Source: Deltaproteobacteria bacterium (GTDB lineage: Bacteria; Desulfobacterota; Desulfobacteria; Desulfobacterales; C00003060). From it: a DNA stretch of 53,272 nucleotides. Location of the stretch: contig QMMN01000004.1 of assembly GCA_003647275.1 (NCBI GenBank), forward strand, positions 65,337-118,608. Reading direction: 5' to 3'. Position numbers and translations under genes: made by a program. Shown here in pieces: positions 32,198 to 41,535 of this stretch. The notes under the pieces are model-generated. The model was not told the origin of the DNA. It saw only the letters and a program-made list of their open reading frames with translations, and ran no database searches. Within the stretch, counting starts at the first letter, position 1, and each line of letters opens with the position of its first letter.

Positions 32198-33595
32198 ATG
32201 ATAGCGATAATTCCTGTTTTTTTTGAAGATGACCGTGAGCTATGGAGTGGAGTCGAGGGTAAAGGGTTAATGCTAAAACCCTTTGAATCTGTTCTTAATG
32301 CCCGAAAAATAAAAAAAGTAATTATTTTCACCAATGATAATTCAATATGTAATTTGTCAAAATCACTTAATATAGATTCTTATATGATCGATATCGAAAC
32401 TGAGACCGAAAAATCTGAATTGCTTCCTCTGGGCACTTATTCTTCAGTAAGATATCTACAAGAAATTCTAAAAGTAGATTTTTGGAATCTGATGATTCTG
32501 AATTTCAGAAATCCCCTGATAACACCGGATTTGATAGATGAGGCCATCAGCAAATTCAAGCTTTCGAAAACTCCAGTCCTGATAAGCGTTAAAAAATCAA
32601 TCGATCATCCGGTTCAACTCAATGCCTACTACCGAATCGTAGATGTCGGCTTTATCCATATATTCGATAATGACGAAGCAATTCCTCCTTATCTTCAAAT
32701 CCTGAACGATCATTTTTCCATGAAACATACTCCTAATCAGCGTTTTAATCTACTTTACAAAGTCACCAGACCTTTCTACTTTGATTGGGAGGCAAGAGGT
32801 GTTCAACAAAAGGGTGAGTCTGGTATGTATATTCGCACGTATGAGGGTTTGAGCATAAGATACATCCCGGTTGACCAGATTTCTAATGATACCTTCGACG
32901 AAATATTGAGACCTTTGTGGATATATGACAGCCCCGATAAGGCAAGAATCCTCATCCAATTCAACAATCATGAAAAGTTATATAGTGAAGTAAGCAGGGT
33001 TGATAAGAATCTTCGTTTAGCTGGCTCGGCATTTTCCGATAATTTTAATCATATTTCTTCTTTATTGTTTAAAGATATTAAAGGGGTCGAATATTTTTTT
33101 ACCTTTAATCCAGAAGATTTTTCATCATCACATTCCCACGTGCTGAGGGCTCTTCCTGTCGGATCATCCGGCCCGTTAGAGGAAGGGATTATAGAGATTG
33201 AGGCCGATGATTTCTCCGAACCGATCCCTTTTCAGTATGAAGACAAAGATATTTGCGGAATAGTTTATTCGCTTCTCAATGTGGCACAAGATGATACTTA
33301 TGATCTGTGCGAACCTTTTCCCCCTGACGAGAGATTGTGGACCGGTTCTACAAAAAAGATTAATGTCAAAACAGGGAAAGAGATAATGGGCCGGCAGGAC
33401 TTCCCTGATGTGTTTGAACCAGAGGGGACCTTCTTCATTATGAGGGCAGATTTGATTTCATCTTTTGACAGAGAAGTATCAAAGGGTAACGCTGATGGCC
33501 TTATCATGGAAGAAACCAATTCAATCCAGATTAAATCAAGGTTTGATTTATTGAGATACAGAGCTATTATAAGGGCAAGCAGTAAACATTCATGA
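32198..33595 (+). CDS. NeuA-like nucleotidyltransferase with a large insertion
   Basis: 465 residues. The first 130 residues resemble a cytidylyltransferase half (MIAIIPVFFEDD...GKGLMLKPFESVLNARKIKKVIIFTND, then LMILNFRNPLITPDLIDEAI). The last 90 match the other half (GRQDFPDVFEPEGTFFIMRADL and TNSIQIKSRFDLLRYRAII), as in CMP-sialate synthetases (RQD.P..Y..NG). Between them lie about 230 residues of unrecognised sequence. Typical enzymes are about 230 residues, so a whole domain appears inserted. The classical ARGGSKG loop is absent, so activity is uncertain. Located after the GxxExxY element, AT-rich. Confidence 0.6.
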   Translation: MIAIIPVFFEDDRELWSGVEGKGLMLKPFESVLNARKIKKVIIFTNDNSICNLSKSLNIDSYMIDIETETEKSELLPLGTYSSVRYLQEILKVDFWNLMILNFRNPLITPDLIDEAISKFKLSKTPVLISVKKSIDHPVQLNAYYRIVDVGFIHIFDNDEAIPPYLQILNDHFSMKHTPNQRFNLLYKVTRPFYFDWEARGVQQKGESGMYIRTYEGLSIRYIPVDQISNDTFDEILRPLWIYDSPDKARILIQFNNHEKLYSEVSRVDKNLRLAGSAFSDNFNHISSLLFKDIKGVEYFFTFNPEDFSSSHSHVLRALPVGSSGPLEEGIIEIEADDFSEPIPFQYEDKDICGIVYSLLNVAQDDTYDLCEPFPPDERLWTGSTKKINVKTGKEIMGRQDFPDVFEPEGTFFIMRADLISSFDREVSKGNADGLIMEETNSIQIKSRFDLLRYRAIIRASSKHS

Positions 33596-33727
33596 GGTAA
33601 AAAGCATTTTTTGACAGGATTAACAAAATAAACAGTGTTAGTTTAGAGGCCCTTGTAAATTCAGATTTACAGAGTTTTTTATCTTGTTTACTCATCCCGG
33701 TAAAGATTTTTCAAAGGTAATTGGGGT

Positions 33728-34219
33728 ATGGTAGAAAAGCATAAAAAAGATTTTTCTGCGTTGTTAAGGAAAATTGAGTCATTAAATTTGGATCAGATCT
33801 CAATTTGTAATAATAAGCCGGATGAATTCCTTCAGAGTGTAGAAGACGACTATCGAAAAATTCAACGAAGCATGGTCACAAGACGCGAAAACTTAGGTAT
33901 TATATCGGATATCCTTGACCAGTGTCATTGTTGCAATAGCAATGAAGATTATAGCAGCAAATCACTACGACTCGTAGTAGATAAGGCAATTGGCAAGGTA
34001 AATAACTATGTCTTCTTTGAAATGCGAGAGAGACTAGCTCCCTTTAATCTTAAAAAGGGAGAATGGTTATTTAAGCAAGGTAGAATCGAGGAAGCACTTG
34101 ATGTATGGGAGGAAGTATTAAGGGTCGAGCCGGACAATAAGTATATTCACTCCAAACTTTCACAAATAATAGATAACTGGGATCAAGATGCCAAAACAAA
34201 AAATCATCGTCCCATATGA
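33728..34219 (+). CDS. Small TPR-containing protein
   Basis: 163 residues, soluble. The C-terminal third carries one clear tetratricopeptide unit (KKGEWLFKQGRIEEALDVWEEVLRVEPDNKYI). A Cys-rich spot CHCCNS (about 61-66) lies in the middle. The N-terminal half is helical and charged with no family recognised. It overlaps the radical SAM gene by 32 bases, so the two are probably made together; it may act as a partner or adaptor for that enzyme. Confidence 0.65.
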   Translation: MVEKHKKDFSALLRKIESLNLDQISICNNKPDEFLQSVEDDYRKIQRSMVTRRENLGIISDILDQCHCCNSNEDYSSKSLRLVVDKAIGKVNNYVFFEMRERLAPFNLKKGEWLFKQGRIEEALDVWEEVLRVEPDNKYIHSKLSQIIDNWDQDAKTKNHRPI

Positions 34220-35093
34220 TTATGATTATATTGGCGTTTATCTTACAAACAAATGCCATCTAAGCTGTCTTTATTGCATCACAAAGCACCACAATTCCCC
34301 TTTTGGTAATAAATCTATGGAATATTTGAAACCAGAGGAATGGATTGAAGCATTAAACCGTTTAGTATTACCAGAGGGAGTTCCGATAACGTTACAAGGT
34401 GGCGAGCCATTCTTATATAAAGGAATTTGGAATGTTTTAGAGAATGTGAATCACAAGATTGATATTCTTACTTCGCTCCCTCCGTTCATAACTAAAGAAG
34501 ATTTTTTTCAGCTGAGAACACTTGATTGGAACAAGAGAAACGCTCCCTATCCAACAATTCGTGTCAGCTATCATAAAGGGCAAAATGATTTTAAGGAACT
34601 CATAGAAAGAATCTCAGAATTACAGGAGAGTTTAAGTATTGGTTTATATTATTTAGACCACCCTGCATATCCACAAGAAGAATTTATGGAAATAGAAAAA
34701 TATGCCAAGAAGTATGGAGTAGAATTAAGAAAAAAGGAATTCCTGGGGCAATGGAATGGAAAGCATTATGGGAGTTATTTATATAAAGGTGCAGCGATAG
34801 GGAAAAGAAAAGGGATTGGTGTGCTTTGTAAAAATACGGTTGCGCCGATAGCCCCAGATGGGGCTATTTATCGATGCCATTCTGACCTCTATTTTCAACG
34901 CAAGGAACTGGCATTAGGCAATATTCAAGATGATTATTTTGAATTTCCAAAAGACTTTCTTTACTGTGATAATTATGGATTATGTAACGAATGCGATGTA
35001 AAAATCAAAACGAATCATTTGCAAATCTATGGGTACACATCAGTTGATATCAAATTTTTAAACGATGAGATCTCCTATGGTGCAGAAAAATAA
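34188..35093 (+). CDS. Radical SAM enzyme of the glycan island
   Basis: 301 residues. Cluster motif TNKCHLSCLYC (Cys23, Cys27, Cys30), then TLQGGEPFLYKG. The C-terminus has further cysteines (LCKNTVAPIAPDGAIYRCHSD and DYCDNYGLCNECD-like, split), consistent with a small auxiliary Fe-S site as in SPASM-type enzymes. Substrate unknown; in such clusters radical SAM enzymes epimerise, dehydrate or modify sugars or attached residues. It overlaps the TPR gene upstream and the GT9 gene downstream, forming a tight three-gene unit. Confidence 0.8.
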   Translation: MPKQKIIVPYDYDYIGVYLTNKCHLSCLYCITKHHNSPFGNKSMEYLKPEEWIEALNRLVLPEGVPITLQGGEPFLYKGIWNVLENVNHKIDILTSLPPFITKEDFFQLRTLDWNKRNAPYPTIRVSYHKGQNDFKELIERISELQESLSIGLYYLDHPAYPQEEFMEIEKYAKKYGVELRKKEFLGQWNGKHYGSYLYKGAAIGKRKGIGVLCKNTVAPIAPDGAIYRCHSDLYFQRKELALGNIQDDYFEFPKDFLYCDNYGLCNECDVKIKTNHLQIYGYTSVDIKFLNDEISYGAEK

Positions 35094-36033
35094 AAAAGTA
35101 TTAATAATTAAAGTTGGGTATTCTGAAACTCTGGACCCTAAAATCAGCAATGTTACTAGTTATGGTGATGTTTTAAGAACCACTGTAGTTCTGAATCTTT
35201 ATAAAAATGATCATGTCACCTGGCTTGTCGACGAAAACGCATACCCGATTCTTAGAGATAATCCTTTTGTCGATAGAATACTCATTTATAACTTGACCTC
35301 AGTTCTTCAGTTACACTCAGAACATTTTGATACAGTAATAAATCTGGAAAAAGTGCCAGGGCTATGTGCTCTTGCTGGCCAAATAAATGCCTGTCGTCGT
35401 TATGGCTTCCGGTTTGACGTGAAAACCGGTGAAGCAGAAGCTTATGACGGGACTCATAGAGCCTTGTCCGTATGCAATAATGAAAATGAGAAGAAAAACC
35501 ACAATAAATACTGGCAGGAACACCTTTTTGAGATGGTGGGTTCAGAATGGAAGGGTGAAGAATATGTCTTTGGTTACAAACCGGATCAGGAAGAAATTTA
35601 CGATATTGGTTTCAACTATATGGTTGGGAACAAGTGGCCAAGCAAGGCATGGCCAATGGAACATTGGCAACAATTAGAAAGCTTATTGAAAAACGAATAT
35701 ACGGTTTCATGGCAGCAAGGTTTGAATAATATGGATGAGTATTTTGAATGGATTAATAGCTGCAGATTAATTGTAACCAATGATAGTTTTGGATTACATT
35801 TAGCTATTGCTCTAAAGAAAAAAATTGTGGCTCTTTACGGCCCGACAAATCCCAAAGAGACCTATCTTTATGGAAGGGGGATTTCCTTAATTTCTGAGGG
35901 GCACTTCTGTCCATACCTTCCCTGTTATGTTCCAAAATGTAAGTTTCAAAAATTCTGTCTTGGGGAAATAAAGCCAGAATTCGTTTATAAGGAACTAAAA
36001 AAGTTATTTAAACAGGAGCCAAGTAAAAGTTAA
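35077..36033 (+). CDS. Glycosyltransferase family 9 (heptosyltransferase-like)
   Basis: 318 residues from ATG 35077 (an ATG at 35065 is in frame). The N-terminal KVLIIKVGYSETLDP...SYGDVLRTTVVLN and the C-terminal motif TNDSFGLHLAIALKKKIVALYGPTNPKETYLYG are those of ADP-heptose transferases. The C-terminus holds a cysteine group (CPYLPCYVPKCKFQKFC), commonly seen in GT9 proteins. Likely adds a heptose or related sugar to a glycan precursor. Confidence 0.88.
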   Translation: MVQKNKKVLIIKVGYSETLDPKISNVTSYGDVLRTTVVLNLYKNDHVTWLVDENAYPILRDNPFVDRILIYNLTSVLQLHSEHFDTVINLEKVPGLCALAGQINACRRYGFRFDVKTGEAEAYDGTHRALSVCNNENEKKNHNKYWQEHLFEMVGSEWKGEEYVFGYKPDQEEIYDIGFNYMVGNKWPSKAWPMEHWQQLESLLKNEYTVSWQQGLNNMDEYFEWINSCRLIVTNDSFGLHLAIALKKKIVALYGPTNPKETYLYGRGISLISEGHFCPYLPCYVPKCKFQKFCLGEIKPEFVYKELKKLFKQEPSKS

Positions 36034-36055
36034 AAAAATAACGGGAACAGTTTAA

Positions 36056-37057
36056 GTGAATGATGAAATAAAAAAAATTTTGGTAACTGGTGGCGCCGGG
36101 TATGTGGGAGCGATGCTAGTCCCAAAACTTCTCAATAAAGGTTATCAGGTTAATGTTATTGATCTCTATATCTTTGGAGAAGATATATTCGATTCTGTCA
36201 AAAAACATCCAAATTTAAGACAAATAAAAGGGGATATTAGAGATCAGGAGTTATTGGAGAGAGAGATTCCTGGTACGGATGCTCTTATTCATTTGGCTTG
36301 CATCTCTAATGATCCGAGCTATGAACTAGACCCTGTGCTGGGAAAGTCAATTAATTATGATGCTTTTATTCCGTTGGTGAAGATTGCCCAAAAAAATAAT
36401 GTAAAAAGATTTATCTATGCCTCAAGTTCAAGTGTTTATGGCGTAAAGGAAGAAGATGAGGTTACGGAGGATTTGCCTCTTGAGCCTCTGACTGACTATT
36501 CCAAATACAAAGCCCTGTGTGAAAAGGTTTTATTGGATGCTGCTACTAATGATTTTATAGCCACTGTTATTAGACCATCTACAGTATGTGGGTATTCACT
36601 ACGCCAACGCTTGGATCTCACTGTGAACATCCTAACCAACCACGCCATCAATAAAGGTCAGATCACTGTTTTCGGGGGTGAGCAAAAGCGTCCTAACATT
36701 CACATTGAAGATATGACTGACCTCTATATCTTACTGCTGGAACAACCTAAGCACAAGATTCAAAAGAAGATTTACAACGCAGGCTATGAGAATTACAAGG
36801 TGCGTGAGATTGCCGAGATGGTCAACCGAACTTTAGGTAATAATATTCCGATTGTTACCACCCCCAGTAACGACAACCGTTCCTATCATGTTTCTTCTGA
36901 GAAGATAAAACAGGAGTTGGGCTTTGAAGCCAAGCATACCATCGAAGAAGCTATCTTGGATCTGAAAAAGGCTTTTGAGTTCGGGAAGATACCGAATCCT
37001 ATGGATGATATCCGTTATTACAACATCAAGACAATGCAAGCCCTGAACCTGAAGTAA
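36056..37057 (+). CDS. NAD-dependent sugar epimerase/dehydratase (extended SDR)
   Basis: 333 residues, GTG start. Nucleotide site TGGAGYVGAMLVPKLL, active-site YASSSSVYG and YSKYK (Tyr-x3-Lys). Extended SDRs of this type convert nucleotide sugars (epimerisation, 4,6-dehydration or reduction). The substrate cannot be read from the sequence. Two bases separate it from the transketolase pair, which suggests its product and the transketolase step are connected. Confidence 0.88.
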   Translation: MNDEIKKILVTGGAGYVGAMLVPKLLNKGYQVNVIDLYIFGEDIFDSVKKHPNLRQIKGDIRDQELLEREIPGTDALIHLACISNDPSYELDPVLGKSINYDAFIPLVKIAQKNNVKRFIYASSSSVYGVKEEDEVTEDLPLEPLTDYSKYKALCEKVLLDAATNDFIATVIRPSTVCGYSLRQRLDLTVNILTNHAINKGQITVFGGEQKRPNIHIEDMTDLYILLLEQPKHKIQKKIYNAGYENYKVREIAEMVNRTLGNNIPIVTTPSNDNRSYHVSSEKIKQELGFEAKHTIEEAILDLKKAFEFGKIPNPMDDIRYYNIKTMQALNLK

Positions 37058-37058
37058 G

Positions 37059-37874
37059 ATGAATCTCGTTGAACTCGAAACGATTGTACGCCGTATTCGC
37101 AGTAGACTCGTTGAAATGTCGCACAAGGCTCGCGCCTCGCATCTGGGATCATCGCTTTCGTGCGTTGACATTTTGGTGGCGGCTTACTGGGGGGCTTTGA
37201 CGATTGATCCTAAGAATCCCTATGATCCTGAGCGCGATCGGTTGATCCTCAGTAAGGGCCATGCAGCATCCGCGCTTTACGCAGTTCTTGCTTATCGAGG
37301 TTTCTTTTCGCCTGACCTCCTCGACGCTTACGCCAAACCTGGTAGTTGCCTTGCAGAACATCCCAGTCCCGGATGTGTGCCAGGCGTGGAAGTGGCAACA
37401 GGCTCTCTCGGACACGGGTTGTCCTTGGGCATGGGTATGGCGCTTGCTGGCCGTATTCAGGGGCAATCTTTTCGGGTTTTTATAGTTATGAGTGATGGAG
37501 AGTGCAATGAGGGGTCTGTCTGGGAAGCTGCTATGTTGGCCCCTGCCCAGCGTCTCGACAATATTGTTGTGATTATCGATTTCAATCGTTGGCAGGCCAC
37601 TGGACGTAGTTGCGAAATCATGGCACTCCAACCCCTGAAGCAAAAATGGGAAGCATTTGGCTGGAGTACGCATGAGATCGACGGCCACGATCTAAAGGCT
37701 CTTGTGGAGAGTCTTAGAAATGTGCCGGACGGGACTGGTAAACCCGTTGCGATCGTGGCTCACACAGTAAAGGGAAAAGGGATTTCCTTTATGGAAGATG
37801 ACAACAACTGGCACTATCGTATACCAGACGCAGACGAACTCAGAAGAGCCAGGTTGGAACTGGGAGTTTTATGA
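37059..37874 (+). CDS. Transketolase N-terminal subunit
   Basis: 271 residues. Thiamine diphosphate motif SDGECNEGSVWEAAMLAPAQ with following DFN, plus SKGHAASALYAVLAYRG and GSLGHGLSLGMGMALA. This is the first half of a split transketolase; the second half follows with a 4-base overlap. Transketolases move a two-carbon ketol unit between sugars. Split forms in glycan clusters are thought to serve dedicated sugar synthesis rather than the pentose phosphate pathway. Base composition is richer in GC than the genes before. Confidence 0.92.
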   Translation: MNLVELETIVRRIRSRLVEMSHKARASHLGSSLSCVDILVAAYWGALTIDPKNPYDPERDRLILSKGHAASALYAVLAYRGFFSPDLLDAYAKPGSCLAEHPSPGCVPGVEVATGSLGHGLSLGMGMALAGRIQGQSFRVFIVMSDGECNEGSVWEAAMLAPAQRLDNIVVIIDFNRWQATGRSCEIMALQPLKQKWEAFGWSTHEIDGHDLKALVESLRNVPDGTGKPVAIVAHTVKGKGISFMEDDNNWHYRIPDADELRRARLELGVL

Positions 37875-38815
37875 GAAACGCATTCGCTGAAGAACTCACT
37901 GCGCTTGCCTCGGAAGACGAGCGCATTGTTTTGCTCTCTGGGGATATAGGAAATCGTATGTTCAATGACTACAAAAGCCGCTTTCTTGGTAGATTTCTTA
38001 ACTGTGGCGTGGCAGAAGCTAATATGATGAGCATGGCGGCTGGCATGGCCCTTTGTGGCCTACGTCCGATCACATATACGATAGCCTCTTTTGCCACCAT
38101 ACGCTGCTTGGAACAAATCCGCATTGATATTTGCTATCATAATCTGCCAGTAACCATTGTCGGAGTTGGGGGCGGATTGTGCTATGCAGCCAATGGAGCC
38201 ACCCATCATGCGTGTGAAGACATTGCTTCTCTGCGTATTTTGCCTAATATGACGGTTATCTGCCCTGGGGATGCGTGGGAAGTGCGGTTGGCACTGCGGG
38301 CGGCCATCAAACATAAAGGGCCGGTCTATATTCGCCTTGGCAAAAAAGGTGAACCAGTGGTGCATGAGCAAGTTCCGGATTTTGCAATCGGCAAAGGAAT
38401 TATTGTTCGAGAAGGGAGTGAAGTCTGTCTGTTCAGCACGGGGAATATACTCCCCCTTGCCATACAGGCGTCCGAAGAACTTGGTAAAAAGGGCATTTCA
38501 GCACAGGTAGTGAGCCTCCATACCGTCAAGCCAATAGATGAAAACCTCCTTTCTGAAGCCTTTTCCGAGTTTTCAATAGTCGTTACAGTCGAAGAGCATA
38601 GCCTGTTTGGAGGGCTTGGTGGTAGCGTGGCCGAGTGGTTGGCTGATCACCCACATCAAAAGGCCGGCCTTGTCCGTATAGGAACAGACGACAAGTTCTT
38701 ACACGAAGCAGGCGGACAAGATTATGCACGCCTATGTTTCGGTCTGACACCAGAGACCATTGCTGAAAAGACATGGCGTGCATATCAGGCAAGCGTTTCG
38801 AGTGACGTAACTTAA
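37871..38815 (+). CDS. Transketolase C-terminal subunit
   Basis: 314 residues: pyrimidine-binding domain (LLSGDIGNRMFNDYKSRF, NCGVAEANMMSMAAGMALCG with the cofactor-activating glutamate, ATHHACEDIASLRILPNM) and the C-terminal transketolase domain (EVCLFSTGNILPLAI, VVTVEEHSLFGGLGGSVAE). It completes the heterotetrameric enzyme with the preceding subunit. Followed after eight bases by an alcohol dehydrogenase gene. Confidence 0.92.
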   Translation: MRNAFAEELTALASEDERIVLLSGDIGNRMFNDYKSRFLGRFLNCGVAEANMMSMAAGMALCGLRPITYTIASFATIRCLEQIRIDICYHNLPVTIVGVGGGLCYAANGATHHACEDIASLRILPNMTVICPGDAWEVRLALRAAIKHKGPVYIRLGKKGEPVVHEQVPDFAIGKGIIVREGSEVCLFSTGNILPLAIQASEELGKKGISAQVVSLHTVKPIDENLLSEAFSEFSIVVTVEEHSLFGGLGGSVAEWLADHPHQKAGLVRIGTDDKFLHEAGGQDYARLCFGLTPETIAEKTWRAYQASVSSDVT

Positions 38816-38823
38816 GGAATAAG

Positions 38824-39864
38824 ATGAAGACAACTGCTGCGGTCTTGATCGAACTAGGAAAACCATTAGTACTAGCAGAGCTTGATATTCCGGTTCTGAA
38901 GCCTGGCCAGGTACTAGTGCAGATTGCTTTCAGTGGCATCTGTCACACTCAGATCTTAGAATGCCGGGGCTACCGTGGCGAAGATCGATATCTTCCGCAC
39001 TGCTTGGGACACGAAGGCAGCGGTGTCGTTCAAGATGTGGGCCCTGGAGTCACAAAGGTAAAAGCTGGTGACCGGGTGATTTTATCGTGGATTAAGGGTT
39101 CCGGAGCCAATGTCCCTAGAACGGTCTACCAGTGGGGTAGCCGCACTGTAAACGCTGGAGGCATTACCACGTTTGGCCGTCACTCCGTGATCAGCGAAAA
39201 CCGCCTTACGGTCATACCTGGAGATATTTCAATGCGTGAGGCAGCTTTCCTGGGATGCGCTGTTCCTACAGGGGTTGGAGTTGTGTTCAACACTGCTCAG
39301 CCGAGGTCCGGCCAGAGTATTGCCATCTTTGGGACCGGCGGCATCGGTCTTTGCGCCGTTGCAGGAGCGACCATTGCGGGTTGTACGCCGATCATCGCGG
39401 TTGATATCCAATACAATAAGCTAATGCTCGCTAGGCAGATGGGTGCGACGCATTGCATTCACGCCGCCGAGGTAGACCCTGTTGAAAAGGTTAAACAAGT
39501 CTGTCCGAATGGCGTGGATTTCGCCATAGAAGCGAGTGGCCGGCCCGAAGTCATGCTGCAGGCTCTCTACAGTGTTCGCGATCAAGGGGGAGTTGCAGTC
39601 GTTGTTGGCAACGCACGACACGGAGAGCAGGTCGAGCTTGATCCGAAGCAGCTCAACTTGGGTAAGCAGCTCCGGGGCACATGGGGTGGAGACAACTCGC
39701 CTGACCGAGATTTTCCACGTTATTGCAGGCTACTGAGTTCTGGAAAGCTTAACCTCGATCCTCTGCTATCGAAGATCTATCGTTTGAGTGAGATCAATGA
39801 TGCCATTGATGATCTAGAAGCTGGCCAAGTCGTACGGCCTCTTATTGACATGGCAATGGAATAA
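38824..39864 (+). CDS. Zinc-type alcohol dehydrogenase (MDR family)
   Basis: 346 residues. Catalytic zinc region GICHTQILECRG and GHEGSGVVQDVGPGV; Rossmann loop FGTGGIGLCAVAGA. The usual four-cysteine structural zinc lobe is missing, replaced by GSGANVPRTVYQWGSRTVNAGG. AAGGAA lies six bases before the ATG. Could reduce or oxidise a sugar or short-chain alcohol made by the adjacent transketolase. A scrap resembling the start of a related gene lies at 45336. Confidence 0.88.
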   Translation: MKTTAAVLIELGKPLVLAELDIPVLKPGQVLVQIAFSGICHTQILECRGYRGEDRYLPHCLGHEGSGVVQDVGPGVTKVKAGDRVILSWIKGSGANVPRTVYQWGSRTVNAGGITTFGRHSVISENRLTVIPGDISMREAAFLGCAVPTGVGVVFNTAQPRSGQSIAIFGTGGIGLCAVAGATIAGCTPIIAVDIQYNKLMLARQMGATHCIHAAEVDPVEKVKQVCPNGVDFAIEASGRPEVMLQALYSVRDQGGVAVVVGNARHGEQVELDPKQLNLGKQLRGTWGGDNSPDRDFPRYCRLLSSGKLNLDPLLSKIYRLSEINDAIDDLEAGQVVRPLIDMAME

Positions 39865-39873
39865 GAATGACCA

Positions 39874-40494
39874 ATGTTGGTCGGGGTTGATTTCGACAAC
39901 ACCATTGTTTGCTACGATCAAGTGTTTCATCGGGTTGCTCTTGAACAGGGATTGATCCCAGCAGAGGTGCCCATTACTAAGGCGGGAGTGCGTGACTATT
40001 TACGCCGGTGTGGCAATGAGGATGCTTGGACTGAACTGCAGGGTTACGTCTATGGTGCCTGTATGCATGATACCCTCCCATTTCCTGGTGTGCTGGAGTT
40101 TTTCGCTCGCTGCAAGGGGCACGGCATAAGTGTCTGTATCATCAGCCACAAGACTCGCCACCCTTTTCAGGGCCCCAATTACGATTTGCACCAGGTCGCC
40201 CAGGAGTGGCTGGAAAGTCACGGTTTCTATGATCCCTCCTTGATAGGCCTGGGGCCACATCAGGTCTACTTTGAACTGACCAAGCGAGAAAAACTGGACC
40301 GCATTGCTAAGGTGGATTGCAGTCATTTCATCGATGATCTTCCTGAATTTTTGACGGAACCTGGGTTCCCTGCCGGTGTTGAGCGTATTCTGTTCGACCC
40401 GAATAGCCATCATCCAATAGGAGGCGACTTCTATTACGCTACTTCATGGGCAGAGATCGATCAATTGATTATCGGCCAGAAGGTGCCAGCTTGA
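39874..40494 (+). CDS. HAD-like phosphatase
   Basis: 206 residues. Nucleophile motif GVDFDNTIV near the N-terminus, CIISHKTRH as motif II, and HFIDDLPEFL as the acidic motif. Haloacid-dehalogenase fold enzymes mostly remove phosphates from sugars. Placed between a dehydrogenase and a kinase-like gene, a sugar-phosphate substrate is inferred. Confidence 0.8.
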   Translation: MLVGVDFDNTIVCYDQVFHRVALEQGLIPAEVPITKAGVRDYLRRCGNEDAWTELQGYVYGACMHDTLPFPGVLEFFARCKGHGISVCIISHKTRHPFQGPNYDLHQVAQEWLESHGFYDPSLIGLGPHQVYFELTKREKLDRIAKVDCSHFIDDLPEFLTEPGFPAGVERILFDPNSHHPIGGDFYYATSWAEIDQLIIGQKVPA

Positions 40495-41519
40495 ACTCTG
40501 AAAACCTTCGGCCAGCCACCTTTTCCCTGCTGGCAAAGGCCGGTCTCCAGGGTGATTTTTCTATCCATCCCTTGCAGGGTGGTGGCAACAACAAGGTTTT
40601 TCGTGTTGATTTGAAGGATTCCTGTGTCTTGCTGAAGGCCTATTTTCAGCATCCAGAGGATCCAAGAGATCGCCTTCAAGCGGAGTTTTCTTTTTCCAGT
40701 TTTGCCTGGAAGAATGGCATACGTTGCTTGCCGCAGCCGATCGCTTGCGATTCGCAGAATCGTCTTGGCCTGTACGAGTTCGTCCAGGGACGCCAGTTGC
40801 TTCCCCATGAGGTTACGGAAACCATGATATGGCAAGCGTTCAACTTTTACGGGGAGTTGAATCGCTGTAAGCAGCTTCCTGGTGCTGCGGCTTTGCCCAA
40901 GGCATCAGAAGCCTGCTTTGCCATTGCCACCCATCTGCAGTGCGTGGAGCGCCGCCTTCGAAGATTGAGAGGTGTGGACGATTCCTCAGGAATCGATCGC
41001 GAAGCGGCCCATTTTATCCGGAATGAATTGTCGAGGGTATGGAGCAGGGTGGCAGAGTCTGTCTTCGATCAAGCCTGCAAACTGAGCTTGCCGATTGACA
41101 ACGAAATCGCCCAACAAGACAGATGCTTGTCCCCGTCTGATTTTGGTTTCCATAATGCCATCTTGAGTGACGAAGGCCAGTTGCGGTTCATTGATTTTGA
41201 ATATGCAGGATGGGATGATCCAGCGAAGATGGTCTGCGACTTCTTTTGCCAGCCGGCTGTGCCGGTGCCTCTGGATTACTATGATATGTTTATCGAAAGC
41301 GTGATCTCAGACCTGTCACAGCCGGAAGTGCACCTTCAGCGGATCGTTCTTTTATTGCCCGTCTACCAGATAAAATGGTGTTGCATTCTTCTGAATGATT
41401 TCCTGCCGACAGGGAGTGAACGGCGGCGTTTTGCAAGCCATGTAGTCGATCAGGAGGCGCAGAAAGTCAAGCAATTAGAGAAGGCTCGGCACGCCTTACA
41501 GACCCTAACTCGATTTTAA
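40491..41519 (+). CDS. Aminoglycoside-phosphotransferase-fold small-molecule kinase
   Basis: 342 residues from TTG 40491, which overlaps the HAD stop and has AGAAGG seven bases upstream; an ATG at 40446 is in frame but lacks a site. Kinase features: LQGGGNNKVFRVDL glycine-rich start, LLKAY (lysine), catalytic loop SPSDFGFHN (Asp and Asn), and RFIDFEYAGWDDP (metal aspartate). Such kinases phosphorylate amino sugars, choline or other alcohols. In this context a sugar or sugar-linked alcohol is likely. Confidence 0.82.
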   Translation: MNSENLRPATFSLLAKAGLQGDFSIHPLQGGGNNKVFRVDLKDSCVLLKAYFQHPEDPRDRLQAEFSFSSFAWKNGIRCLPQPIACDSQNRLGLYEFVQGRQLLPHEVTETMIWQAFNFYGELNRCKQLPGAAALPKASEACFAIATHLQCVERRLRRLRGVDDSSGIDREAAHFIRNELSRVWSRVAESVFDQACKLSLPIDNEIAQQDRCLSPSDFGFHNAILSDEGQLRFIDFEYAGWDDPAKMVCDFFCQPAVPVPLDYYDMFIESVISDLSQPEVHLQRIVLLLPVYQIKWCCILLNDFLPTGSERRRFASHVVDQEAQKVKQLEKARHALQTLTRF

Positions 41520-41535
41520 TACATCCCACAAAACC

